Shown: positions 13,051 to 27,600, counted from the first letter of the stretch. The stretch: 64,000 nt of DNA from Helopsaltes ochotensis (GCA_013400155.1 VXBM01001574.1:95174-159173); one strand, 5' to 3'. Numbers and translations are program-made. Notes: generated from the sequence alone by a model not told the origin.

Positions 13051-15563
13051 TGAGAAAATACCAAACATCCATAGCTGAAGGTTGCATTAAAAATAATTGA
13101 GGGACTGAAGTGTAAATTTTGGGTTCTACCACTTATTGAAATGAGCTTTTCAGTGACAGAGCTCGCATCTGAGACTAAATCAACACACAGCTTTGTTATT
13201 TTGCAGATTTACCAGAAATTATGTTGATGCCTTTTTTTCCTAACCATTTGACCCAACTGAAAAAAATGAAAGCTACAATAAATAGTACATAAGATGTAAC
13301 ATAAATGTTTATTTCCACTTACCTTTTGCCTTAAGAGTAAAGAATGCAAGTTCATCATTTTCAAACCATCTTAAACCAGGAAAATCTTCCACTCATGGCA
13401 AAACACATCACTGCATGCAGAAAACACAGCTTTTGACAGCTGTGTTGGGAAATGTTCCTTGTTAAGAAAACTCTCTACATCAAGGTGTGCTGGCGGGTTG
13501 TGTTGGTATCAGCAGACACTGGGGTAGAGTGCAAGTAAGAACTCTATTACATTTTCTGTCAATTTTGGTTGATGCCTTGCTGCAGGAACAGTTTGATGTT
13601 TTCACTTTGATTGAGGAACTTGATAGAAAAAAAAAGGCACGTGTGCTTTTTTCATTGGCACCACAACATGGTAACTTTTCAAAATTCTGAGGTTTTTTTT
13701 TTTCTTCCTGTGAACTTTATGTCAGCTCTTCTAATCTGGGTGATTTAAAAACATGCTAAAATATTTTTATCTAGAAGTCAGCAGTTAGAATTTGAGATAG
13801 CATGTACCAGAGGTGGCATCTCTTCCTGGGTGAATAACAGTCTGTGGTTTCTTCAGACTGCAGAGAAGAGGTTTCCAGACATGTCTGGAGTACTCACCTT
13901 GATCCTGTTTTCTGTAATATCTGATGCTCTTACGTTACCGTTCAAAAAAATTCCAAAGCACAGTAGATTGAAGTGCAGTTTGTAAACCAGGTGTAGGGGT
14001 CTCTTCACTCTGTAAAAAGTACTCTAATCTTTGTAAGATAGATCTTAAAATGAGACATTAAGGTACTTAAAACTTGTGCTCTGTCTCAGTCACACAAATA
14101 CCTACCAATCAAATTGGGATTGTGGACATCTTTGCAGTACCCTGATTTCATTGTGTCAATGATTTCAGTCTACAGCTGTGAAGATCAGAAACACTTTTTG
14201 TGCACTTATTTACATCAGAGGACTTAGATGCGTCTCAGCCTCTTGCACCTTTGTGGTCAACCAGGGGAGTCTTATCAGATCTCTTTCCTTCGTGCGCTCT
14301 GTGCCTTTTCTCTGGTTTTAAAGTTTAATGGCTTGATTTTATTTTGTGTGTCTGGCAGTAGTCTCAAAATACCATATTAACATAGCTTGCAGGGAGTTTG
14401 ACTTAATGGAGTCTTAATTTCCATGCATTGGTTAAACTTCAGGTATAGATGATCTTTTGAAGAAGAGATTTTAATGTATCTGAGAACTTCCATCATGATT
14501 TATTGGGTTTTTTGCTGCTTTTGGGTTTTTTGAGTCACATTTTACCTCAGGAAGAATACCATATTTTCATGGTTGTGCCGCTGCTGATCGATGACTGTAG
14601 TGTCTGCTTATGTGTAAAAGTAGAATTAAAATTTTATTTCTATATGGATGTGTTTTTGTTTAATGCTGTTTACAACTTGGAAATGTGGAAGACATTCCAG
14701 TACGTTGTAAGTGTATTTATATGTAACATTCATCCTAATAATATGCCAATGTAATATGTCATTATTCACCTGGATGCTCTGGAACACTGGCTAGCTTTTC
14801 TTTAATTTCAGGGAGTTTTTTTCTGAATATTGCTGCTGGAAATTTCAAGGGGAAAAATACCCCCACCTTTTTGTAATGAAACTCTAGTAGACTTGCCATC
14901 CTGAGTCTCAACCAGCATTAGTTTCTAGTGGGGATTTAGCAATAAATGTGCTTTTCTCTATTCTCAACACAAATCCTAAGATTAATTTTGCTGTGAAGTA
15001 TCTTTAGGTGGTAATTAAAACTGGAGTTACTCATCCTGGTTGGAGTGCCCAGACAGACAATACACACTTATCCTACTCTATTGAAGTCTCATGTATTAAG
15101 AAGGATATGCTTCATGAAATACTTTTAACTTAAAGCCTATTCTGTATATATGCATTAATGTAAGTTAATAAAAAATTGCACTGTAGAAATTAGAATTGGA
15201 GAGTGTTATGTTAGTACAGGGGGAAACAATGTTTGTGTTAGTGGTTTTTTGTCTTTAAACATGATATCCTGCAATGAAACACGGTTACAGTGATAAGTGT
15301 AATGGAGCCATTTGCGAGCTAAAAGATTGGGTTGTTGCAAGAAGCAGCAACAGTACAGCCTAAGCAGAGCTGGACTGAAGTAATTCAAGGTGCTGTGGTG
15401 AAATCATGGGAGGCTGCTGAAGCATGGCTCCTTACATATGGATCAAGTACATTTTAGATTCATTATCTTCTCATGATACCAGTATACCTACTGCCTATTA
15501 CATTTTATTAGCATTGCTTCATAGATGCTCATGATTATTTTCTGTCTTTCTCTTCCATCTTAG

Positions 15564-15687
15564 TGGAATTGGTCGAAATTGGCCATGGGCCTCTGGTGGA
15601 AGCAGCATTTTGGCAGAATTTGGGACTTTGCATCTGGAGTTTGTACATTTGAGCCACCTGTCTGGAAACCCTGTCTTTGCTGAAAAG
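15564..15687 (+). CDS. MAN1A1: MAN1A1 coding exon (first in window, probably exon 7)
   Basis: The exon follows a pyrimidine-rich tract ending in TAG and ends at AAG|GTTAGA. It is 124 bases long. Its first base completes a codon from the previous exon outside the window, and it ends in phase 0. It encodes 41 residues starting GIGRNWPWASGG and ending NPVFAEK. This is the barrel segment with the conserved AEFGTLHLEF acidic residues lining the GH47 active site. The numbering as exon 7 assumes the 13-exon mammalian layout. Confidence 0.93.
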
Positions 15688-18600
15688 GTTAGACTGCTCC
15701 ATCTAAATCATGTTGTAAAAGATAAATCATATATTCAGAGACTAATATGAATGGGGAGGGATTTGGATTTTCCTCAGTTGTAAGCATTTGTCACATTTTC
15801 CCTAATCACCTTGGCATGTTTTTGTATTAAAAAGTCAAAAGTCTCTTCCAAAATTATTCTGATGTATGTTCTTGTATATGGCACCATAAAACATTTAATT
15901 TCTGTTTATCTTCTAAATTAGTATCACATTAAGCAATCAGCTTTCTTCAGTTCTTTACTTAATGGGGTGTAAACAAAAGCTGACATTATATTTGAGATAA
16001 TAACTGATGTCTAGAGAAAGCAAGGCACCATGGTGATTTCAACAAGTTTACTCTTCAAAATGCTGCATAATATCACTGCTGTTAGTGAGATCAGAAAGCC
16101 CTTCCATTGCACTGACCTATAAGAAATATAGTTTGAACTCTCTTTGGGGAAGGAAAAAAAATCACATTCTTAGACAAAACAGTGGTTGTGCATACTAATT
16201 GTTCCAAAATTTGATAACATTGTCTTCTGGATACTTTTTATATACATGAGCCATGGAAAGAACTCCTCCTTCCCTCAGTTCCCACCTGAACAATTTTGCT
16301 TTGCTTTTTGACATACTAATAGGCAGGAAGTCCTGTTCTTTATAACACACTTTATCATTTATCTTCTTTTTATTTCCTAATTAAAATGTACACTTGTTCT
16401 GCTTTTGTATTCTTACTGAAACTGCCCCATGTTGCCTAAAGCTGATACTATCGACGTAATAATCTAATTATTGATGAGACTCCAAATGTTTAGCAGTAGG
16501 TCTAAAAGCAATAGGCAAACCTAAAATTGTTATTGGGTAAGGTCTGAGTGGCTTTGCTGCAGTACCGTTGTCAGCATTGGAATAAATTTTGTGAAGCAAA
16601 CTCCTAGAAATTTTCATGTATTTATGGGTAAATTTAAGGACAGTTTCTCTTAAATTTGAACTGGGGAGAGGGAGTGGATAGGTAGGGGAGTGGCAGCAAT
16701 GAGGAATAGCCAGAAACAAATTGACAACGTAAGTTAATTATCTTGTGACATTTATGGTGATTTAATGCATAACATCTGTTCTACTAAGGGACAATGAAAG
16801 TGCATATCTTAAAAATCCTAGCCCATGGTTCTCCTGCTCAGTGCCATTGTGCTCTAGCTGCAAGATGCTGGAAATCTGTTTATGTAAGCTCTTCTTAAAA
16901 CCCTTTAGAGATTGCAATTCCAAAGCCCTTGGAGGCAAACCATTCCAGGGCTGGTACACTTGATAAAGAAGAAACACTGGAATAAGCTTTGCATGGACAT
17001 ATTCTTAGAAGAACTCATTAATTGAGGTCTAGGACTCATTGCAGCCTGCGTTTGGAAATGAGTAGTGTCAAGATGCAGGAGGCAGTTTGTGTACTACAAC
17101 AGAAATCCTTCTGCAGCTTGGTATAAGTTAATTTATCTTCTTTTCCAGTAGCTACTTCACTGGGTCTCTAGGCACTCAGGGGTTTATAATGAAGCTGTCA
17201 GTACCTTTTTTGTTACTATTTCGGCAGTGCTCAGGATCCTCATCCTTCCAAGCTGCTACATTTGCTTTTTCTGTGAATCCTAAAATTCAGTATAACTCAT
17301 TTCATGTGCTCTGCAGTGGATTGTGCTGCTGGACGGCTCCAGCTGCTGAGCATCTGGACTGTAATTGTTTCCCTGGGCATCTCATTTGTAGTGAGCTCCT
17401 TAGCAGTGCCGGCAGAGCACTCAGGGCTGCCTGGGTCCCTGCTGCTGGGCAAGCTGGTTGTATAAAGCTCAGTCAGTTCCAGCTATGCTCTCCTTTACAG
17501 TGCACTTCCACGTCTGAACTAGGTGATAAGCTTAATATTTAATAGCATTTCTGATTTGGGTATACAAGGAATATAAATGCTGATGTAGCTGAGCTTAGTT
17601 AAGGCAAATGGCCTCAGTGAATTTCAGTATCCTGTGGAGAAGGGGGATAGTCTGCATGGCAAGTCCTGAAGTTTGGAGCTTGCTCCTATTGTTTCATTGC
17701 TGACAATTGACACAGAAACTCCAGAGGTTTTCAGGAACTTGTCTGCATGATGATACCAGCTTTTTCAATAGTGATGTGATTGCATAGAGGTGTTTGGGTG
17801 TGTGTGCATTGAATAAGATCAGGGGGGTTATTTTTAGGCATATTTACACTCCTGTATTTTGTGTGGAAAATGGATATGTGCTCAGTGTTTTGTACCTTCC
17901 ACTAGGTAATGAATATCCGAAAAGTTTTAAATCGACTGGATAAACCAGAGGGCCTTTACCCCAACTACCTGAATCCCAGCAGTGGCCAGTGGGGCCAGCG
18001 TAAGTAGCTGAAGTCTTTGGTACTATGACCTGTCTATCAGTGTTTCCTTTGCAATTGTTAACTTCTTTCAGTCACTGTTATATGTTTTTTATATAAAAAG
18101 AACTTTTATAACATATAGAAACTCACTTTATATCTGATGTTCTCTAAAATGTAAAAAATACTACAAAGATAAAAATAATAATCATACTTGCTGTATTTTA
18201 ATCTACTTTTCCTGAGCTTTCAGTATGAAGCAGGCAAATGTATGCATATGTATGACTTTCCAAAGGAATTTGCGGACTACAGAAGTCTCTTATTCAAAAA
18301 TCTGAAGTGCTCTCTGAAGTAGCTGTATAAGGAAACATTATCAGCTTGCCTGAATCAAATTCCACATTTTCGGAGTTGTGTGGCTCCACTGAAGGAAAGA
18401 AAAGTAATAAGACAAGTCTTTCCAGTTAATACCAGCTGTGATTTCTGTTGAAATGTAATGCCACCAACTGAGGAAGCAAACTAAAGAGAAATGTGTCATG
18501 GCATTAATCCCCTCAGAACCATTACTGAAGATACCAAAATTAGAAGGAAAAGACTATAAAATACTTGAATTACTTGAATTCCTTAGCCCCTTCCTGATGA

Positions 18601-21600
18601 CTGAGCCTTTTCTTGTTGTTCATTACTTTCTCTGATCCCCACAACATGTCGAATGTCTGCACAGTGTACAGGATCATGATTCTAGAGACCTTACCGCTTT
18701 CTCTACTTTTCTTGCGTAGGTTCAGTCTGCCACCATCCTATTCAAGCAACTCCGTGTCTTTCTATTTTTTCTTCCTTACATTATTGAATAAAAACAAGAA
18801 AGATATGCTATCATGGTCAGAAAAGATATGGGCAGATTAGTTGGTCCTGTAGATTATCAGTGTGTGAGCTGTTTGGGCAATGCAACAGAAGGAAAGGACT
18901 GGAGAGGTTTGTTAATATAAAGAGGTTTTTTAGGATGTAGCTAAGGGGGAAGTGAGGTTCTGGACTCCTTATGGTGCTGGCCACAGTCTGAATAGATAAT
19001 TTTCACCAAGGCAAAGACAAGTATCTACTCTCTACCATGCCTCAGACGAATGCACCCACCTCCACTTCATGAGAAGCCATGGATCCCCTACCCACTCTCC
19101 ACCAGGCAGAAATAGGGGACCTTAAAGATGGAGGGGAGTAGAAACAGGTTTCTACTCAGGCTGGCAGGAGAATTCTTTCCCAATACACCTCATTTTCTCA
19201 GGTGTCCTCAAACAATAGTTACGAGGCCGTGGAATCTGAGGACCAGGGAAATGAGAATGTGCACAGAGACCCATCAGGTTAGAGGGGTCACCCAGAGTAA
19301 GGGAATGGAAGGAAGACTTTCCCTTGGTCAAAAAGGATTGGTTTGGAGAACATCTAGGCAAACTTTATATCCACAAGTCCATGGGACCTGATGGGATGCC
19401 TCCCTGAATGCTGAGAGAGCTCACAGGCACCATAGTGAGGCTGCTCACAATCATCTTTGAAAGGTCATGGAATTCAGGAGAGGTGCCTGAACTGGAGCCG
19501 GGGGGTGGGGAAAGTCACCCCAGTCTTCAAAAAGGGCAGGAGGATGACCCAGGGAACTACTGACCCATCAGCCTCACCTCAATCCCTGGAACCTCATTCT
19601 GGAGGCCATCTCTATCCATATGGATGACAAGAAGTTGATCAAGAGTTGTCAGCATTGGTTCACTAAAGGTAGATCCTGCTTGAGCAACCCAATTGCCTTC
19701 TGTGATGTGGCAGCTACGTGGATGGAGGAAGGGGAGCAGTGGATATTGTGTACCTCGACTTCAGCAAGGCTGTTGACACTGTCACAACATTCTCCTTGGC
19801 AAACTCAGGAAGTGTGGCCTGGATGAGGGGACAGTGAGGTGGATTGAGAACTGGCTGAACAGCAGATCCCAGAGGGTCATAAACAGTGGCACAGGGTCTG
19901 GTTGGAAGCCTGTCACTGGTGGTGCCCCCAGGGGTCAATACTGGCCTCAGTATTGTTTAACTTACCTATCAATTACTTGGATGAAGGGGTGATGCCCCCC
20001 CAGCAAATTCTCTGAAGACCAAGCCTGGAATGGCAAATATTCCTGGATGCTGTGCAGCCCTTCAGCAGGACCTCAACAGGTTGGAGAGATGGGCAGAGGG
20101 GAACTGTCTGAAACTCAACAGAGGCAAATGCAGGGTTCTGTACCTGAGGAATAATAACCTCAGGCACCTGTACATGCAGGAAGCCACCCTGCTGAAAGCA
20201 GCTCTGCAGAGAAGGACCTGGCAATCCCAGTGGACAACAAGGTGGCCATAAACCAGCAGTGCCCTTTTGGCCAAGAAGGCCAATGTCATCCTGGGCTGCA
20301 TTAGGAAGGGCATTCCCAGCATGTCAGGTGAGGTGATCCTGTTTCTTTACTAAGCCCTATTGAGGCCACAACTGAAGATCTCTGTGCAGTTCTGGGCTCC
20401 TTGGTACAAGAGACATGGAGCAGGTCTGTTAGGGGGTGACAAAAATGATTGGGGACTGGAGCATCTCTGCTTTGAGTAAAGGCTGAGAGAGCTGGACTGG
20501 TTCAGGATTGAGAAGAGACAACTGAGAGGGAACCTTATCAATCTCTCTTAAGTATCTGAAGAGAGGATGTCAGAGGATGGACCAGGCTCTTCTCCAGATT
20601 GCCAAGCAATAAGACAGGAGGCAATGGGAAGAAGCTGATGCCCAGAAAATTCTTTCTAAATATGAGGAAGAACTTTCCTGTGCAGATGACAGAGCCCTGG
20701 AACAAATTACCTCTATCTGAGAGAGGTTGTGGACTGTCCTTCACAGGAGATATTCAAGATCTGTCTGGACACAATCCTGTGCCATGTGTACTAAGATAAC
20801 CCTGCTGGCGCAGGGAGGTCAGACCAGATAATCCATTGTGGTCCCTTCCAACCTTACCCATTCCGTGATCTCTGTGATTTTATTGATTTAAACCTATTTT
20901 TGGAGGCTTTGTGTCACTCTGAGTTGAAATAGTGTCCAAAAAGGTTGTGCTGCTCAGTTGTACTTTCTATCAAGGCAAAGGCCATTTCCCTTTATGAATT
21001 AGAGGTACACCTGTCATTTCTTAGTCTGCTATGCTCTGAGGCTTCCTGCAGGTCACAATGCCACAAGGCCTGTGGCAGCTCAGCATGCATGACCATCAAC
21101 TGTGGTTGCACGTTGGTATAAACATCCTTTTTACAGATCTCAGATGTGTGCCCAATTGGTTGTTCGTTCAGCACAGCTTTGCAAGACATAAAAACCTCCC
21201 GTGGAAGTGTTGATCCTACAGCTGTAGGTACTAGATTAATTAGAGACAATCTCAGCACCTGTGGGGCAGATCCAGTTAACTCCTTTCCTGGCTTCTGTTA
21301 CCCACAGAAGCAACTTTTTGAGGCTTCATTAGAGCAGATCTTTCTAGTGGCTTCCAGTTAGTGGCTCTGCCTTATATGTTTCAAAACAATCAGAACACTT
21401 TTCTTGCCTTATGGCCTTTGTTATTTCCATATTTTTAATGTAATTGCATCTTAAGCACTCCTCATTCACACAAAATGCCAGTTTCTGTTGGTGTGCACAA
21501 AAATTTTTTAGCATACACGAGCTTTGTTTTCCAACAGCAGGCAGTGTTGACAAATAAAGAGCTTCCCGTGCCTGCGAACGGGCGCGGGTGTTGATGCGGC

Positions 21601-24600
21601 TCTGTCCCTGGCGTGCTGAAGCAGCAAGGACAAGTTCCATCTTGTTACATCTCTCTCATATCAGTCACCTCCATTCCCCAGCACTGATTAACTAATTTTT
21701 TCCCCACAGAGATCAGAATGTGAGACTTGAAAAATACGTTATTTTTGATTGCTTTTCTAGGCTGTTTTCAGCTGGTTACAACAGAAGGGAAAACCAAACA
21801 ACAAAGATCCTTAATTAGTACCAGACAGAAATATTTTCTCTTAAACATAAAGTGGAAAGGGAGGAATGGTTTCTGAATGTTTCTTCTCCAGCAGTGCTGT
21901 AGCTGTGAAGGCTACTGATGGATCTCTGCCATTGTTCCTGCAAATTCATTTAGCCCTTGTTATTTTGACAGTAAACTGACAGTGATTTGCTGCAGCATGC
22001 GTCAATTGGATTTGTCTACTGCAATAATGTATATAATAACAGGGCTTATTATTGATGAAACTCTGCTTGTGCTATTTAGTTTGCAAATGTCAGAGGTTTC
22101 TATGGTAATTTATTTAGGAAACCATAAAGGTCATTTAAATGCTGCTGTTCAAAGATCAGCCTTTGATCACAGGAAATGTTCCCATTGTTTTAAGAAACCT
22201 CTTCTCCTTTTGGATCATGAACATTTAATTTAAAAAATGGTGTAGTCTTCCCAGAATTTCAATATATCTCGTTCAAAAGAGGTTGGAGAGGAAAAAAAAG
22301 CCATTTCAAATCCAGGTTTGATGGTACAATATATTTGGTATGCAAAGGGACAGGATACATTCAGAAAACTAAATTTCTTTTGCATGTCACAGGCTAGTGG
22401 AGGAAAAGGATACTGTTGATATAGTTTGAACAGATAAATATCTATCTTCTACATTTGCATGTCTTTGCAACCTGTCTGGAAGGTGAAAGGAGGCTTTCCA
22501 TGGAGAGAAGATACAAAGCAGTATAAATATAAATTCTCTGTGTTCCTTTGAATTCTACCAACAGGGGCATAACTTTGAAGCTAAGATCAGAGTTAGGTGT
22601 CAGGAAGTGTGAGCTCCATATCACTAACCCTTCTGCATCTCACTTTATGAGTCTGGATCATCCTGTGCAGATTTTTTCAGTTTTCTCAGAATTTTGTGGT
22701 ATGACTCAGGGACTTGCTGTGTGATCTGTGTAATGATAACTCCATCCTGAATGTCTTGAGTGGAATTAGCAGATCCCTCCTTTGCTCTAAAATTGACAGT
22801 TATAGATGAGTAGTCCTGGTAAAGCACTTTGAAATTTTTCACTGAAGACTCAATAAATGACAAATCACTTCATTTTACCAGGCAGCAACAAGTTTCAAAA
22901 GCAAACCTCTAGCTACTCTTCTTAACTTAATGGAGCTTAGAAAAATACTTTACATGTATATATAGTTGTAGTATTTCATGTATTTAGGGGATCTATGCTG
23001 AAATCATGATAATCCATCAAAATTTTGCCAAGAATCTTTTAGGTTCCCGGGCAGTAAGTGTGTGCAGTCTTGTACAAGCAACTGAGAGCATCACTAAATT
23101 TCCCATCACTGGTGCAACTGCTGCTGAATGTCTGGCTTGGGTGGTGTTAGTGTTTCCAGAGTCACATCCTAAATTGTGCAATTGAATAATCACAGCGTCT
23201 GTAGTACCAGATTGTTTCACATAGTAAGCATAGGGCAGAATAAAGCAGTGTCGCAGCAACGATCTTCTGTAGATGTGGTGAAGTCCTTGTTTTTCCTTCC
23301 AAACCACTGCTGAGTTCTGAGAGCAGTCAGATGTTCAAAAATGTAGTATTATTTTTAAACATATGGCTCAACATTTTGAAATACCACTAAATAACCTGAA
23401 ATTCAACTCTGCAGTTAGGAGCTAAAAGCCTTTTTTATGAAGTGACTTAAATGGAAAGTTAGTGACTAAAAGAGCAATGCCTGCACATTAAGGAAAAGCC
23501 TTTATTAAATCAGAGAACACTTACTACTTTTTTATCTTTTTAGAATTAAAAAAAAACTTAGTTTGACACAGATTTGTATGGAACAGACTACATGAATTTC
23601 TATGGACACATATAAATTGTTTTTTCTTGGCCATGATCTCCTGCGGCACATTGCGGATGTTAAACAACTATGGCATTTTAGCTAGATTAAAAATATAGCA
23701 ACAAAAGAAATAATTCTCTGTATATACCAGTAAAGTTTTCCTGAGGTTCCAGGCTTATGTTTATTAAATATGTTGCAGAAATAGATCATTAAATACACTG
23801 TTTCGAACAGTAATTGTATTTTATTGTCCTGGCTGAAGATGAAATTGCTGTTCAATCTCTTTCTTCCCTGTAAAGATCATGTCTCCATTGGAGGGCTTGG
23901 GGATAGTTTTTATGAATATCTGCTCAAGGCATGGCTGATGTCAGACAAGACAGATGAAGACGGCAAGAAAATGTATTATGATGCTGTTCAGGTAAATAAT
24001 ACATTTAAATCTTCCTTTCCATAATAATCTAATCTATAATAATCCTAAAGAGACAGGCTCTGAGGACAATATGAGAGATTTATGTATTTGCTACCGCAGG
24101 GTGTTTTTTTAAAGAATTAGTTTCTGTTTTATAAAAGACTTCTTCAAATAGAAATGCTACAGAAATACAGATACTGTGGGAAAGGGGAGAATTGTGAAGT
24201 ATAACTATTTTTTTCTTTTACTGCAATACAGTTGGTTGTCTCTGGAGGAGAAACGTATAAAATAAGCAACAAAAAATTAATCTACAAGTAGCTCTCAGAT
24301 AGATCCTCTACTCTTTTTCCTGAGTCTTCTCTAGATATATATTAGTCTTGTCCTTTTCCTTTATATCCAGGACGGAATTCCTCTCTTGTATTCGATTCTC
24401 TCATGGATTTCAGCCACAAAAAGTGTTTTGACTGTGGTCCACATATGGATCAATGTGTTATGGTAGATAATTAGAAATGAAAATAGGGGTGTTGTTTCAT
24501 GATGACTTCTTGGTACAAGAGCATATATTTGTCACCTTCTGCGAAACAGCCCAATTGGACACAAGAGAAATTTTTATAAAATCAGAACTGTTCATACTTA

Positions 24601-27600
24601 CATTTCTATATGGTATTCTGTTTATGGTCCTGCTGGTCTGCATTTTGCTTTGTTATTTATGGTATTTCCTTAATATGCTGTTTTGGGAGAAATAATGGGT
24701 TTGTAACACCAGATTGAGATTTGGGAAGTATTCCATTTAAATTCATATTTACAGGCTTTCCTTCCAGTCCTAGGAAAATGACCTATTTTCTCAGTTCTTT
24801 GCTTTCATATATATAGATATGTATTTTAAAAGAGGATAATATTACTTTTTTTTCCCCATCCTTTCATCTGTTTTGACTGGAAGCTGTCTAGGACCAGGAC
24901 TTTTATCTCTTATTAAAACTGTGTGTATCTACAGTGCCTCTATAGACAAGGCTTTGAGATGCTAAGCAATATCTGCTTATTCTTTCATATATCTGGAAAC
25001 GCACTGTCCCTAGGGAAGTCATAAGTCTCCTTTTACTTCCCATACGCAAAAAGCGATGGCATTAAAAAAATACAACCTGCTTATTGCAACCATCTTTTTT
25101 TTTTCATTAGAGAGCAAAGTCAAGTGTGAAGACCTGAGGGAGGGTGTGATCTCTGGTGGTTATAAATTTGACAGCGAGGTATCCTCTGTTAAGGAAAGCT
25201 TGCCTTTAATTTTGTAAGTGCAGATTTGGATGCAGTCAGCCTCATTTTCACTGCTAGTGTGGTTTCAACTTCAGAGGAAAGGTGGATCTTAAATTATGTT
25301 TGAGTGCATTTGAGGCTATAACATAAGAACAGTGCTGTTGTAATAGCTCAGCCATTGGGTTGGCAGCCAAACAGAAAAAAAATGTGTGAAATTATCAATT
25401 CATCTTACCACAGAAGACATTTTGAAGCACCTCAAAGCTGCTTCTAGCCTTCCACTTCTGCGGGTTTAAAGACGTGATGTTTTTATTGAGGTCCCAGCAG
25501 GGAGCAGAAGTGGTGACAGCCCCCACATTACAGGACCAGTTCTCCCTGCTTGGATTTCAGCTGGAGGAGAATCACCTGTTCAGCAGCATCCCTGAATGTA
25601 ACAGTATCAGCTCTGCTGCCTATGACTGTATTTAAAGTACCTATTTTCTTAATATTTTTTAGTAGTACTGACTCAGAAGCAGTCCAAGCATCATGTCTGA
25701 CCAAAAGTGTTGGTGTTTGAGAGGACCTGACTAAAAATAGATTTCCTTATGCTGCTGGCTGTTGCTGTTTCCAGTATTTTCTGGTAGAGGCATTCCTCAA
25801 TCTGTATCTGTTATCTGTTTTCTGTACTCAGGTACATCTGTACCAAAGCTGAAAGTGTTCATGCAGCATTAGGAGTTGCAACTTGATGTTGTGAAGTAGC
25901 TTGTTCAGAAAGCAGCAGCAAAGTTCCACCCTCACAGAAACTGCAGGATGATTGGGCCCCACTGAGATTGCAGGTTCTTCATTGGAGTAGCTATCCTGAT
26001 TTGAAATCCATTCTGATACTGGCTTCACTGCTATCAATCCACTACTTATCTAAATTAAAGCTGATTTAAGTGTCTGTGCAAGCTGCAATCTTTCTTTACG
26101 ACTAAGGCTGCAGGGTTTGGGCATTCTGAGTCTGCTTGGTATTTTCTTAGAGAAATTTCCCCCAGCACTCTCAGAATCTTTTTAAGACTATGCCAAAGGG
26201 AACAGTATGATTATTCCTGGCCATTCAGTCCAGCACATAGCCACCAGATTTTGAAAGAGTGATGTGAAGGTTTGATGCCTAATTCAATATCTTCTGCTAT
26301 CCAGAAACCACAAATGAAAATATATGGTGAGTTATATAGTTCACTGTGAAAAGCTGAAATCTATTTAGATAGAGCTTAGGGGTTATTTTTCACATTGTTC
26401 TGTAAATCATATTAAAAAAAAAAAAAAGGAATGCTTTCCATTAGAATTTTTGTATCACCTATAATGGCTTAAGTTAAAAGCAATAACTAAGATGTCAGAC
26501 TAGATTTAAAAACTGCTTCTGCTTACCACGGAAATGTATATATGGCTGAAGCCATTTAAAGAGTTTATTTTTAATGGGAAAAGGGACCAAGATAGTCTTG
26601 TTTTTAATATCAGAGCATAGTATGAATGTATAAGGCCATCAGAGGAATTCATAAATTGTAGAATTCACACAAAAAGACAAGTCAATGTATTTTTAATGTA
26701 AGTTATTTTTTCACTTTTGAAAAGTAATACAAATAATGTCCTGCTTCACATAATACATGAAATAAGAAATCTTCCTAAGCTGGTTTCAATGGATAGCATG
26801 CAACATTTAGTTACAGAACAAATGTGTATTCAGCTTTTAGCTATATTTTGAGGAAAGAACTGCCAATAGAGTAATCCTTCAGTCTTTGCAAGTATCCAGG
26901 ACAGGAATCATCTCACTCTTCTCAGTTAACAAGCTGATCTCTGAGACACAATTGAGTAGGTTTATAAGAGAACATGATAATTTAGAGCAAAAATGGACCT
27001 TGTGGGTTCACTTATATCTAGTCTAGCAATAGCAGTGTCACAAGCAACTGCATCAAATCCTTCCCTCTTAAATATGTCAGCCCTCATTTTCTAAGCTGCA
27101 GGGCAATTTTCCCTCTATTCCTGTAAATAGGTTGTCTCACACTTGATGTCTGACAGTTAGGTATCTTTTCCAAGTTTTCTCATTACATTTATTTATGGCC
27201 GTTTCTGCAATCTTTCTGCATCCTAATGTATTTATTCTCTCTCCCTGCCTTCATCCCCTTCTCAGTGCAGTTCTAGAGTAGTGACATATAGAGGATGTAA
27301 AGAGAATGGTAACTCACTCCAGAAGAACTTCACAGGAAAAGGGAAGATTCCTCAGCAGCACTTCCCAAGCAGCTCAGTTCAGTGCAGCCCTTGGTGGCCC
27401 TGTGGTTTCAGTGAGATAAAGCTGCTGCTTTCTGCAGTTTTACTTTGAGCCAGGGTAGCTAGTTCTCTTTTAGACATTTAGATTGTTTATTCTTTCTTAA
27501 TGGGTAACAACTGCTCAGATGATCCTAACAAGAAAACAAGTGATTTCTGCAGAACTTAGCACATGGAGGTAGAAACGATGGAAATGGCTAAAAGAGGAAC

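Larger units (their letters stand above)
1..15563 (+). other. MAN1A1 intron (3' part), upstream of first exon in window
   Basis: About 15.5 kb of AT-rich sequence shows no exon of MAN1A1 or any other gene. I looked for the preceding GH47 exon and did not see it. It contains CR1 fragments at 9113-9196, 9615-9668 and 12641-13050, a probable ancient repeat near 3500-3575, a MIR-like relic near 4985-5085, a T-rich tract at 8908-8945 and a palindrome cluster at 5639-5695. Open frames here are short, repeat-derived or unsupported. Confidence 0.8.
18000..23875 (+). other. MAN1A1 intron holding the long CR1
   Basis: This 5.9 kb intron has a consensus GTAAGT donor and an AAAG acceptor. It contains the long CR1 (about 18960-20886), a compact CpG cluster at 21565-21613, and an AT-rich stretch with paired TCF/LEF-like motifs at 21980-22240. 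Two open frames on the minus strand (22645-22863 and 23017-23307) have no recognisable homology and no start context. Confidence 0.85.

Noticed and set aside
17189..17542. 117-codon open frame in a GC-richer part of an intron
   Set aside because: Low-complexity composition, no domain, no splice signals fitting MAN1A1, and in the middle of a well-defined intron.
22645..23307. Two minus-strand open frames (22645-22863 and 23017-23307) that look mildly protein-like
   Set aside because: The first has no ATG start, a stop lies just upstream, and no family could be recognised; a retrocopy is possible but not supported by a poly(A) tail or known homology.
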